From Clostridia bacterium (lineage in GTDB: Bacteria; Bacillota; Clostridia; Oscillospirales; Acutalibacteraceae), in contig JAFWAC010000009.1 of the NCBI GenBank assembly GCA_017507805.1, positions 23,893 to 87,892 of the forward strand: a stretch of 64,000 nt of DNA, in the 5' to 3' direction. The notes under the pieces were generated by a model, which was not told the DNA's origin, ran no database searches, and worked only from the letters and a program-made list of their open reading frames with translations. The position numbers and the translations under genes were made by a program. Of this stretch, positions 26,011 to 34,038 are shown in pieces (the first letter of the stretch is position 1; every line of letters starts with the position of its first letter).

Positions 26011-29000
26011 GGATTTCACCTCCACCTATTTTTTGTAAAAAACTCTTTGATGAAATAATCTCGCCGGCATTTTTCTCGTTTATATTTTTCATTATAAGCT
26101 TTATAAATGCGGCAAACCTTTTAGAACGCTTTCCCGACCTTTCAAGCACCTCTTTGCAGGCATTAAGATATGAAAAATCGCCCACGATAACAAGCACCTT
26201 TTTGGCGCGGGACATTGCAACATTAAGACGGCGCAGGTCATTAAGAAAACCAACTTTAAGGCTTTCTGCCTCAGAACTTCTTGTGAAGCTGTAAATAACA
26301 ACATCACACTCCTGACCTTGGAAGCTGTCAACAGTGGATACTGCCTGACTATCGCCATTTCCTATTGCTGACCTTATTTCATCCACCTGAGCATTAAGGC
26401 CCGCAAGCGCCTTGACCGACAAATGGGAATAGTTCCCTTGGCTTAAGGCTTTATAAAGCAACGCTATGATTTTTGCCTCGTAGGTATTTTTAAAGGTGTC
26501 GTTTCCGTTAAAATTAACTTCCTTTTCGAAGCGTTCCTCACTATCTGAGGTGTCGATAAGTAAAAGCTGATAATCTGACAGAAAATCAATGCGGTACTTA
26601 TCCGCGCGCTTGCTCTCAAGTGTTTTATAGTCACCGAAATAAAAAGCTTCGGAAAGTATATCGGCAACCTCACCCGGAATACGGAATTGAGTGTCAAGCA
26701 TAATTTTATTGGTATTGGGGGTTTTGTCATAAATTTCCTCAAAAAGGCTCTTTGAATACAAAGTACTGTCAGTACCCAACCCCTCAATAATTTGCCCAAC
26801 CTCCGAATTACTGAAAGGAGGCAGTTGTTTATGGTCACCAAGCATTATAACCTTATTTGAAAGTGTCATTGGAACAAGGCAATCGTGAATTCTTATCTGT
26901 CCTGCTTCATCAATAATCGTTACATCATAATCGAGCGAAGCAAACATAGGGTTAATCGCAGCACCTATACAGGTTCCGCCCACAACATTTATATTTTCAA
27001 GCATAAGCTGCTCTAAAGCGTAATTCTGCTTGGAGCATACCTCATCGTTCCACTCAAGCATAATCTGCATTGCTTTTCGGTACTTTTCTGCCTGCATCAG
27101 CTCATTTGTCCATTTTTCGCTTTTAGATTCTTGCTTGAAAAAGCCGTAAAGCTGCCATGCATCAAGCTCTGCAGCAGTGCTGTATTCAGGACTTGAAGCA
27201 ACAAAATTTCTTGCTATTTCAGCAAATTCATCTAGCCGCTTGTGGAACGGAAGAAACAAATTACTGTATACATATTCGGTTTCGGAATTATATTCCGATA
27301 TTCTGTAATTCAAGCTCAAGGCAAATTTGTTCTGCGCCGCGGCTTTCCTTTCAAAGCTTTTCTTAGGATTTACATAGAGATTGGAAAAAAGCATTTCCAA
27401 AAATTCAAAGAAAAAATATTTTTTCTTGCGTTTAGAGTATTCAAAATAATCTTTCTTTAAATTATCGCGGCTATCCCGCAAGGTCATTTTATCCTTTAGG
27501 ATTTTTTCATAATTTTCAGAGAGTAGCTTTGCCGCACGGTTAAGCCTTTGCTCCTCGGCCTCCAATGCCTGTATTCCCCGACTAAGCTGTTGCTTTCCGT
27601 CAACTGTTCTGCAAAATTGCGCAAGAGAGTCATACTTGCTTTTTATTTTTTCCGAAATTTTATGTCTTGCCTCGGAAATTTTACCGTCATACAAAAGGTG
27701 CGCAACATCGGGGTCGCACTTTTTCTTTTTTCCGGTTCTTATGATTTCCAAGCCCTCAACACCGTCAAGCCGTTTGAGCACATTGTCAACCGCAGTATTG
27801 TTTTGCGAAGCAATAAGCACACGCATATTTTTCTTCAAGGCAAAATATTTAACCCATTCAAGTATAACAGTGGTTTTTCCCGTTCCGGGAGGGCCCATAA
27901 CGAGGTAGCCATCCTTACTGTTGATGGCATTTGTCACTGCCTTTATCTGTGAATCGGTCAAGGGATATTTTCGGTTTTTTAAATCGGCTTTCAGCTCGGA
28001 AAGGTCATTTTCCTCAAAGCCGGCAGGGCTGTTATAGCCTATAAAATCCCCTATATACTGCGATTTGGCTGTACCCTCCAGAATACCCGAAACCGCCGTC
28101 AGTTGAACATCCCTTACTGCAGAGGAGGCAATAAAGGATATATCCCCCGAGGGCTTAAGACGGGAGAAAATAATCTGATTTGAGAACATCAGGTCAAGAA
28201 AAGCCTCTTTTCCCTCGGCTTCGCAGGCTATTACAGTTGCCCTTAAGGGACGGTCGTTTATATCGTATACCGTCAGTTCGGTATTTTCCTCTATGTCGGC
28301 AATTTTTTGGGCATTTTTAAAATAAAACCTGTAGCAGGTGTATTTATCCGAATGGGCTTCACTGCTTGATGAAACCTTGTAATAATGGATTTTTCCCTTT
28401 CGCTCAGCCTCGGTAAGCTCAAATGAATAGTCCGATTCGGCATATTTTTGAGCAAGGTCACAAAGCCTCAAAAGCTCCCCGTTTTTATTCTCGGTTTCCT
28501 CCGCTTCTGTGTCCTCGGCAGAAACTTCATCGGAGATATTTTCTTCAAAAATATCCTCACCGTAAATCCTGTGAAATTCCCCGTCTATTTTCTCAAGAAT
28601 AGCCCTACAGCCGTTTCTGTCACCGTAGCTCACTGAATTTCCGCCGTAATAATTATAAAAATCAACACCCGACCTTACGGTAAGGTAGGAGCCGCAACTT
28701 GATATGAAGGTGATTCCCCTAACCATTGCCGCGTTTTTGGAAATAAAATTTTCCGCAATAATGTTCTTGACGAAAAAATTGGGATAGGTCTGTCCCCTCA
28801 CGCAAACGATGGTGCCGAAATCGCAAATCACATTATATTCGGTGCTGTATGAGCCGTTTCTGTCCTTTACAAGGCGGCGTTCAATCAAAAAGCTTTTCTG
28901 TGCAGACAGCTTTTTAAAAAGAGCTTCCGTTTCAGGAAACTCCTCTCTGATTTCACCGTAAGCCTTTTCTGCAATAAAGAAAGAAAAGCTGCCGCTGACA

Positions 29001-29035
29001 GAAGCCATCTGCTTAAGCGGAATTTTATTTATCAT
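26000..29035 (-). CDS. UPF1-like superfamily 1 helicase (COG1112 type)
   Basis: 1011 residues from the ATG at 29035 (MINKIPLKQM), which has TTGGAGG seven bases ahead inside the small gene upstream. Residues 1-~360 are a family-specific N-terminal part with an acidic linker (~165-185). The helicase core has Walker A GPPGTGKT near residue 380, Walker B DEAGQ near 708, GDHKQLPP, DTQFRIP, and motifs V and VI as STVDSFQGQE and RRLNVAMSRAKK. Between Walker A and B is a ~250-residue mostly helical insertion, partly coiled coil. No nuclease domain is evident. Such enzymes unwind RNA or DNA with ATP. Coupling to kinase and pseudokinase genes suggests regulation by phosphorylation and recalls helicase-kinase defence loci. 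The start overlaps the upstream stop by 11 bases. Confidence 0.9.
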   Translation of the reverse strand: MINKIPLKQMASVSGSFSFFIAEKAYGEIREEFPETEALFKKLSAQKSFLIERRLVKDRNGSYSTEYNVICDFGTIVCVRGQTYPNFFVKNIIAENFISKNAAMVRGITFISSCGSYLTVRSGVDFYNYYGGNSVSYGDRNGCRAILEKIDGEFHRIYGEDIFEENISDEVSAEDTEAEETENKNGELLRLCDLAQKYAESDYSFELTEAERKGKIHYYKVSSSSEAHSDKYTCYRFYFKNAQKIADIEENTELTVYDINDRPLRATVIACEAEGKEAFLDLMFSNQIIFSRLKPSGDISFIASSAVRDVQLTAVSGILEGTAKSQYIGDFIGYNSPAGFEENDLSELKADLKNRKYPLTDSQIKAVTNAINSKDGYLVMGPPGTGKTTVILEWVKYFALKKNMRVLIASQNNTAVDNVLKRLDGVEGLEIIRTGKKKKCDPDVAHLLYDGKISEARHKISEKIKSKYDSLAQFCRTVDGKQQLSRGIQALEAEEQRLNRAAKLLSENYEKILKDKMTLRDSRDNLKKDYFEYSKRKKKYFFFEFLEMLFSNLYVNPKKSFERKAAAQNKFALSLNYRISEYNSETEYVYSNLFLPFHKRLDEFAEIARNFVASSPEYSTAAELDAWQLYGFFKQESKSEKWTNELMQAEKYRKAMQIMLEWNDEVCSKQNYALEQLMLENINVVGGTCIGAAINPMFASLDYDVTIIDEAGQIRIHDCLVPMTLSNKVIMLGDHKQLPPFSNSEVGQIIEGLGTDSTLYSKSLFEEIYDKTPNTNKIMLDTQFRIPGEVADILSEAFYFGDYKTLESKRADKYRIDFLSDYQLLLIDTSDSEERFEKEVNFNGNDTFKNTYEAKIIALLYKALSQGNYSHLSVKALAGLNAQVDEIRSAIGNGDSQAVSTVDSFQGQECDVVIYSFTRSSEAESLKVGFLNDLRRLNVAMSRAKKVLVIVGDFSYLNACKEVLERSGKRSKRFAAFIKLIMKNINEKNAGEIISSKSFLQKIGGGEILGE

Positions 29036-29171
29036 TCTTTTCCTCCAAGCCGACAATTTCTTCAAAGGTTTTTTCCTCGACCGGCTCTACCCTGAACAAG
29101 GGAGATGTGCCGGAAGCATTTATTTTTAAAAGCTCTAAGAACTTATCAATTTTATTGTTTGGATTTTCCAT
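29025..29171 (-). CDS. 48-aa acidic small protein between kinase and helicase
   Basis: ATG at 29171 preceded by AAGGGG at the right distance, then 48 codons and TAA at 29025-29027. The product (MENPNNKIDKFLELLKINAS...) is charged and likely helical at both ends, with PLFRVEPVEEKTFEEIVG in the middle and no membrane segment. Its stop overlaps the helicase start by 11 bases and its own start lies ten bases after the kinase stop, so it is embedded in the operon with no slack. The ribosome site for the helicase lies inside its last codons. It may be a real small subunit or a coupling leader peptide. No family was recognised. Confidence 0.6.
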   Translation of the reverse strand: MENPNNKIDKFLELLKINASGTSPLFRVEPVEEKTFEEIVGLEEKNDK

Positions 29172-29181
29172 TTTATTCCCC

Positions 29182-30006
29182 TTAATAAAGCTTTCTTAAT
29201 TCCTCACGAAGCTGTTTTGCCGAATATCTGTCCCGAGGGAGAAAGCTCATACACTTCAAAATTATGTTTTCCTTGGTTTCGCTGATCGGATTTTTGCCAA
29301 GCTGTGCCCTTATTTCATTAGGTCGCACAAAATCCGCCCATCTGTTCTTACCGCAGGAATAATGCATATTATTAATCGGCTTCTGCCCTGTATAATACTC
29401 ATACATTATAGCTCCAAGGGCAAAAACATCCACGCCGGTGCGGTCGGGACTGCTGTCCGAAAGCTCGGTTTCGGGAGCTCTGTAGCCGACAGTGCCCTCG
29501 TTGATGTTAGAGTTTGAAACACTTATGTTAAAATCAAGTAGTACAACCTCTCCGGCTTGGGTTAACATTATGTTTTCGGGCTTTATATCCTTGTGATAAT
29601 ATCTCTTTGAGTGCATTACATCGAGGGTATCGCAAATCTGCACCAAAAAGGTCAAAAAAGCCTTTTCTGAAATTTTGTTCATTTTAGCACGCAGTGTCTC
29701 GCCGCGAAAATATTGCATTACAATATAATATTTACCCAGCTCACTGTCAAAATGTGTTTCAAGCAGACAAGGAATGTGGGTGGTTTCGTCCGAGAGGGTG
29801 CGCAAAACCGTAACCTCGGTTTCAATTTTAGCAAGGCTTTCCTTTGCAGAACGGTTTTCATAAACCGACAAATCTATCTCCTTAATACAAACCGAGCGCT
29901 CCTGCGTTTCATCATAAGCCACATAAACCTTACTGTAGCCCGTCTGACTTAATATTTTCTCGATGCTGTAATCGTGAACGGTTGTAATCTCCATATAATC
30001 CACCAT
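29182..30006 (-). CDS. Cytosolic Ser/Thr protein kinase
   Basis: 274 residues, a stand-alone Hanks-type kinase domain with no transmembrane helix and no PASTA repeats. It carries the catalytic Lys42 in VCIKEID, the HRD-type loop as HKDIKPEN (Asp near residue 135), the metal-binding motif as DFN (near 158) in place of DFG, then TVGYRAPE and DVFALGAIMYEYYTG. All catalytic residues are there, so it should be active despite the Asn in DFN. The ATG overlaps the stop of the upstream pseudokinase gene (TAATG), the mark of translational coupling. The likely substrates are its operon partners. It is not the PrkC housekeeping kinase. Confidence 0.9.
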   Translation of the reverse strand: MVDYMEITTVHDYSIEKILSQTGYSKVYVAYDETQERSVCIKEIDLSVYENRSAKESLAKIETEVTVLRTLSDETTHIPCLLETHFDSELGKYYIVMQYFRGETLRAKMNKISEKAFLTFLVQICDTLDVMHSKRYYHKDIKPENIMLTQAGEVVLLDFNISVSNSNINEGTVGYRAPETELSDSSPDRTGVDVFALGAIMYEYYTGQKPINNMHYSCGKNRWADFVRPNEIRAQLGKNPISETKENIILKCMSFLPRDRYSAKQLREELRKLY

Positions 30007-31445
30007 TAGCTATTAATAATTTCTCTTAATCTCTGACAAACAGTTGCGGCATCAGGTCGGCGCATTGAAAGTGAAAGCATATCAAAGATAAGCTTGTGCA
30101 GGCGCGTGTCGGCTATTCCGGCGGAAATAAGCTCGTTTTTCATTCTTGGGAAATAATCCCCGATGCTCTTGCTGTCAATCACAATGAAATCACAAAACCT
30201 TGCGCACAAAATATCAAAAAACAACATTCCCAAGGAATATATATCAATCGGTGCGCCTTGCTCGGATGCCACATTGAACCACTCAATCGGTATATACTTT
30301 GAAACTGTGCGGTCTTTAACCGAAAGGATTTTTTTCTTTTGCTCCCTATCAAGCGAGGTATCCTGGTCGGCGGTATCCATTTTGGCAAAGAAAAAATTAG
30401 TAATAGCAGGATACCACCTCGCCCCTGCATGATTTTCGCAAAGATAAATACAGCCGTAATTAAGCAGGCGGTGATAAATCCGCACCTCGTCTCCGTTATG
30501 AAGCTCGCGGATAATCTCTGCGATACGCAATGCCACATCCAGCCTTTCGCTTACAGACATTTTCTTTAAAAGCTCCTCGGTAAGAGGCTTGGGCTCCTTT
30601 GCAAAAATGTGTGCCAGAATATAATATTCACTGTCTGATTCTGTTCCTGCAACCGTGAAAATGTCTTTAATGCCTCTGCCGAAAATAATGCTGTCATTCT
30701 CATTATAAGCGGTGGTACTGCGTTTTTGAGCAGTCCGGCTCATTCCGTCATCCTTGGGGAAAAATTGCAGAATTGCATATCGGGGAGAATTGGTGGAACG
30801 GTAATACATTGCTTCATACTCAAAACGGCAGTTTGTGAAATTTCGGCTATACATTACCGGCTTTTTCCTTATAATCTCAAACCGATACTCCGCATCCTTG
30901 TTTTCAATGGGGGCTTTTTCAATATTAAAATAAGGTATACCCGAAGCACCTAAAAATTTACATATATACTTGTGAAGCTGAAAGGCGCAATCAAGAATGT
31001 GAAAATAATCTATCACATACTCAGGGTCGTTTTCCTTTTTTATAAGCTTTTTCCCGTGATGGAATTTGTTTCCGAATGAGCGCAGATAAAAAAGAACATA
31101 AAGCTTTTCCTTATCAAATTTATAGCCCTCGGCAAACCGTGTCTTAAAAACACCGCCTTTCTTATATTCCGTGGAGATAGGATAATCTGTGATATACCGA
31201 TTTTTAGTTAGAAAAAACAAACCGTTTCCCAAATTATCCTCCCTGCCGTTTTCTGCAAGGTATGTGTTATAGTCATCCCACAAGCCAAGCTTTTCAAGGC
31301 AGTACTGATAAAACTCGTCAAGAAATTCGCGCATGCTTGCCCCTGCAGATTTCATAGAAATCTGTAATTTACACTCAAACTCGTATAATTTTTCAGTAGG
31401 GAAATTTTCATCGTAAGCTTTTATAAAATCAAAATTAGATGCCAC
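30006..31445 (-). CDS. Large protein with C-terminal pseudokinase domain
   Basis: 479 residues from a GTG at 31445 with AAGGTGA upstream. The N-terminal ~230 residues are a unique, mostly helical region. The rest follows the layout of a protein kinase but lacks its catalytic residues: YHRLLNYGCIYL near 321-332 stands where HRDxKPxN would be, and TNFFFAK near 349 stands where DFG would be. The later IDIYSLGMLFFDIL (~402) matches the DVxSLG helix well, and a final RRPDAATVCQRL resembles the RPS/RxT end. It is therefore a pseudokinase, possibly a scaffold or allosteric activator for the active kinase encoded next (TAATG overlap). The function is otherwise unknown. Confidence 0.75.
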   Translation of the reverse strand: MASNFDFIKAYDENFPTEKLYEFECKLQISMKSAGASMREFLDEFYQYCLEKLGLWDDYNTYLAENGREDNLGNGLFFLTKNRYITDYPISTEYKKGGVFKTRFAEGYKFDKEKLYVLFYLRSFGNKFHHGKKLIKKENDPEYVIDYFHILDCAFQLHKYICKFLGASGIPYFNIEKAPIENKDAEYRFEIIRKKPVMYSRNFTNCRFEYEAMYYRSTNSPRYAILQFFPKDDGMSRTAQKRSTTAYNENDSIIFGRGIKDIFTVAGTESDSEYYILAHIFAKEPKPLTEELLKKMSVSERLDVALRIAEIIRELHNGDEVRIYHRLLNYGCIYLCENHAGARWYPAITNFFFAKMDTADQDTSLDREQKKKILSVKDRTVSKYIPIEWFNVASEQGAPIDIYSLGMLFFDILCARFCDFIVIDSKSIGDYFPRMKNELISAGIADTRLHKLIFDMLSLSMRRPDAATVCQRLREIINS

Positions 31446-31461
31446 TTAACACTTCACCTTT

Positions 31462-31941
31462 TTAATTTTTTTCTCTGAAATAAGGATTATCAAGCCTTTC
31501 ATGCCTTGAAAGGAAGTATACCGTATCGGGCTGATTTTGGATATGCGGTGTTTTGCCCGATTTTAATTGCGGCATACTGCAGGGCAGCTTGGGTGTTTCA
31601 TCAGCTTGAATTTCAGGCACAGGCTCCCGGGACAACTCCTTTAAGCCTGACGGAAACTCCTCAATTTCGTCCAAAGCGGTGCTTGAATTCTCTGCCGCAA
31701 GGCTTTCTGAGGAAAGTGCCGAAAACTCTCTCATGCGGTGAAAGCCTCCTACTTCCTTCAAATCCAGCCTCACACCCGGAGTTATAGGCGGAATCACACC
31801 AAAAATAAAAAGCAGTGTGACAATAATAATCACAGGTATCAAATAAACCAAAAACGGAGCAAGCAAGCGAATAATTATAAAAACTGCCGCCAATATGCCA
31901 AGTATCCGCAGTATTTCATCAAAGTCTTTTTTCTTATGCAC
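31462..31941 (-). CDS. Two-helix membrane protein with cytosolic tail, first gene of the coupled cassette
   Basis: 159 residues from a GTG at 31941 with AAGGAGG seven bases ahead. Residues ~10-52 are two closely spaced hydrophobic helices (ILGILAAVFIIIRLLAPF and LIPVIIIVTLLFIFGV) with a short turn. Residues 55-159 form a hydrophilic, Ser/Thr/Pro-rich tail (SALSSESLAAENSSTALDEIEE). The tail ends in LSRHERLDNPYFREKN. With a kinase encoded 1.5 kb on in the same operon, that tail is a plausible phosphorylation target and the protein a membrane anchor for the complex. No family was recognised. The next gene follows 16 bases later. Confidence 0.75.
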   Translation of the reverse strand: MHKKKDFDEILRILGILAAVFIIIRLLAPFLVYLIPVIIIVTLLFIFGVIPPITPGVRLDLKEVGGFHRMREFSALSSESLAAENSSTALDEIEEFPSGLKELSREPVPEIQADETPKLPCSMPQLKSGKTPHIQNQPDTVYFLSRHERLDNPYFREKN

Positions 31942-31973
31942 AAGGCTTCCTCCTTTTTCGCAATTAATTGAAT

Positions 31974-33599
31974 TTAAGCCTTAAGGCAGAGCAATTCATT
32001 CACATTGAGACAAAAGCCCTTTTCACCCAAAGCGTCCGCAAGGCCCGACCTTTTCATAAGCTTTATAGGTTGCTCATTCACCTTTAAAAGCACAAGCCTG
32101 ATGCCTTTATCATTACATTTCCTGTTAATAGCCTCAAGCGAGTTCATAGCGGTGGAATCAAGGGCTGTTACACCGCCCATATCAAGCACAAGATATTCGG
32201 TATTTCCGTCAAGCGGGATATTGTCTATCTTATCTGCAGAGCCGAAAAACAAAGCGCCCTTTACCTCAAAAAGCCTTATTTCTTTGGGTATCTCTGCACC
32301 CTCTATACAGGTAACGGGCAAAATTTCGGTCTTGTCGCTCATACGCTTCATAAAGAGAAGCACCGTCAGCACCATACCAACCGCAATAGCAACCACCAAA
32401 TCGAAAATCACGGTAAGGACAAAGGTAGCAACCGCAACCAGAATATCACTCTTGGTTGCCGTTTGAATAATCCGCTTGAATTTGCGCCATTCACTCATAT
32501 TATAAGCTACCATAAACAAAATAGCCGCTATTGCGGGCATTGGAATTAAGCCGGCGTATGGCATCAGGAGCAACAGCACCAACAGCAATACAACCGAATG
32601 TACCATACCGGCAACAGGTGTTCTGCCGCCGTTTTTTATGTTTGCGGCTGTACGGGCGATTGCTCCCGTTGCAGGAATACCGCCAAACATCACCGAACCG
32701 ATATTTGCCACGCCCTGTGCCATAAGCTCTGCATTGGAATTATGACGTGAGCCCACCATATTATCAGCAACCACACAGGAGAGCAGTGATTCAATAGCGG
32801 CGAGAACGGCAATTGTGAAGGCATCGGGCAAAAGCTCTGCAACCTTTGACAGACTAAGCTCCATTCCGCCCAAATCCACCTTGGGTAATCCCATCGGAAT
32901 ATTATAAAGCTCACCAATGGTATTAACACCGCTGTCAAGCCCCGGAATAAGCTTTACCATTGCGGCTCCCACCACCACCGCAATAAGTGACGGCGGCACC
33001 CGTTTCTCGAACAAAGGGTAAACAATAAGTATCGCAAGGCAAACTGCCCCCACAAGCAAGGCCTGCCAGCTAAAGGTGTGTGCAGCCGCTATATTGGCTT
33101 CAATTTTTTCGACCGTTTCAATCGGCTTTGTACCTTCGGGGTAGGTAAGCCCCAAAAAGTCCTTTATCTGACCTATGAATATTGTAACGGCAATACCCGC
33201 AGTGAATCCGGTGGTGATTGTGTGTGGAATAAATTTAATAAGTCCGCCAAGCTTTAAAATTCCCATCAGCACAAGCATGATGCCTGCAAGAACTGTGGCA
33301 ATGAAAAGTCCGCCCATTCCCTGTGCGGCAACAATTCCTGCCACAACGGTTGCAAATGCCGCTGTCGGACCTGCAATCTGCACACAGCTTCCGCCCAGAA
33401 GCGATACGATAAAGCCTGCCGCAATGGCAGTGTATATACCGCAGGCAGGCTCCACTCCCGAAGCAATTGCCAATGCAATGGAAAGCGGAAGCGCAATAAC
33501 CGCAACAATAATACCTGCAACAATGTCGTTAATACACTGTTTTTTACTGTAATCCTTTATAACCGAAAAAAGCTTCGGCTTTAAATAAAACTCACTCAT
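31974..33599 (-). CDS. SulP (SLC26)-family anion transporter with STAS domain
   Basis: 541 residues. Ten to twelve membrane helices fill residues ~25-410, beginning with NDIVAGIIVAVIALPLSIALAIASG, the signature start of SulP proteins, and including GPTAAFATVV. The C-terminal ~110 residues are a STAS domain (EYLVLDMGGVTALDSTAMNSLEAI), which regulates transport and whose Ser/Thr at the TALDST position corresponds to the phosphorylated site of anti-sigma antagonists. Members carry sulfate, bicarbonate or dicarboxylates; the substrate here is not decidable. The gene sits 32 bases ahead of the kinase cassette and may be co-transcribed, which makes regulation of its STAS domain by the neighbouring kinase conceivable. 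Confidence 0.9.
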   Translation of the reverse strand: MSEFYLKPKLFSVIKDYSKKQCINDIVAGIIVAVIALPLSIALAIASGVEPACGIYTAIAAGFIVSLLGGSCVQIAGPTAAFATVVAGIVAAQGMGGLFIATVLAGIMLVLMGILKLGGLIKFIPHTITTGFTAGIAVTIFIGQIKDFLGLTYPEGTKPIETVEKIEANIAAAHTFSWQALLVGAVCLAILIVYPLFEKRVPPSLIAVVVGAAMVKLIPGLDSGVNTIGELYNIPMGLPKVDLGGMELSLSKVAELLPDAFTIAVLAAIESLLSCVVADNMVGSRHNSNAELMAQGVANIGSVMFGGIPATGAIARTAANIKNGGRTPVAGMVHSVVLLLVLLLLMPYAGLIPMPAIAAILFMVAYNMSEWRKFKRIIQTATKSDILVAVATFVLTVIFDLVVAIAVGMVLTVLLFMKRMSDKTEILPVTCIEGAEIPKEIRLFEVKGALFFGSADKIDNIPLDGNTEYLVLDMGGVTALDSTAMNSLEAINRKCNDKGIRLVLLKVNEQPIKLMKRSGLADALGEKGFCLNVNELLCLKA

Positions 33600-33627
33600 T
33601 TTTCTACCCCTTTAAACCTTCCGCAAG

Positions 33628-34026
33628 CTAATAGTGTTTATCCAAATAAAAATTAAGCCAACTGTTACTCAACAATAAAATCGAAATCATTGCACCCACA
33701 ACAGAAAAGGCTGAAATATCGTACGAAAGAGGTGCAAGTGATACAAAAAAGGCAACCAAGGAAATTACCTTGACCGTTTTGGTCAGCATTTGCCCTTCTT
33801 TCACCAAGCTTATCAAGCTCAAAATAAAGATTATACAGGTGAAAATTGCTGTTATTAAAGGTGCGAAATTGGCATATCCAAAAGGTGTCAAATCAAAATA
33901 GGAAAAAGTCCTTCTGAATGCTTCTCCGTCAGGATTGGCGAAGTTAAGCACAGCACCAAACGGTAAAAGCTCCAAAAAAACCGTCACCGCAGGCAACAAA
34001 ATTCTCAGCCGCTTACACCTTTTCAT
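33628..34026 (-). CDS. Small membrane protein of unknown function
   Basis: 132 residues with about four hydrophobic helices (RILLPAVTVFLELLPFGAVL, NFAPLITAIFTCIIFILSLI, TVKVISLVAFFVSLAP and FSVVGAMISILLLSNSW). No motif was recognised. It starts 12 bases after the TIR-like gene and ends 28 bases before the SulP gene, so it belongs to the same run. Confidence 0.7.
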   Translation of the reverse strand: MKRCKRLRILLPAVTVFLELLPFGAVLNFANPDGEAFRRTFSYFDLTPFGYANFAPLITAIFTCIIFILSLISLVKEGQMLTKTVKVISLVAFFVSLAPLSYDISAFSVVGAMISILLLSNSWLNFYLDKHY

Positions 34027-34038
34027 ACAGCATCACCC

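Noticed and set aside
24745-31941. Assignment of the cassette to Mokosh or another named defence system
   Set aside because: The helicase type and kinase fit loosely, but no phospholipase-D nuclease motif was found and the pseudokinase and winged-helix genes are unexplained.
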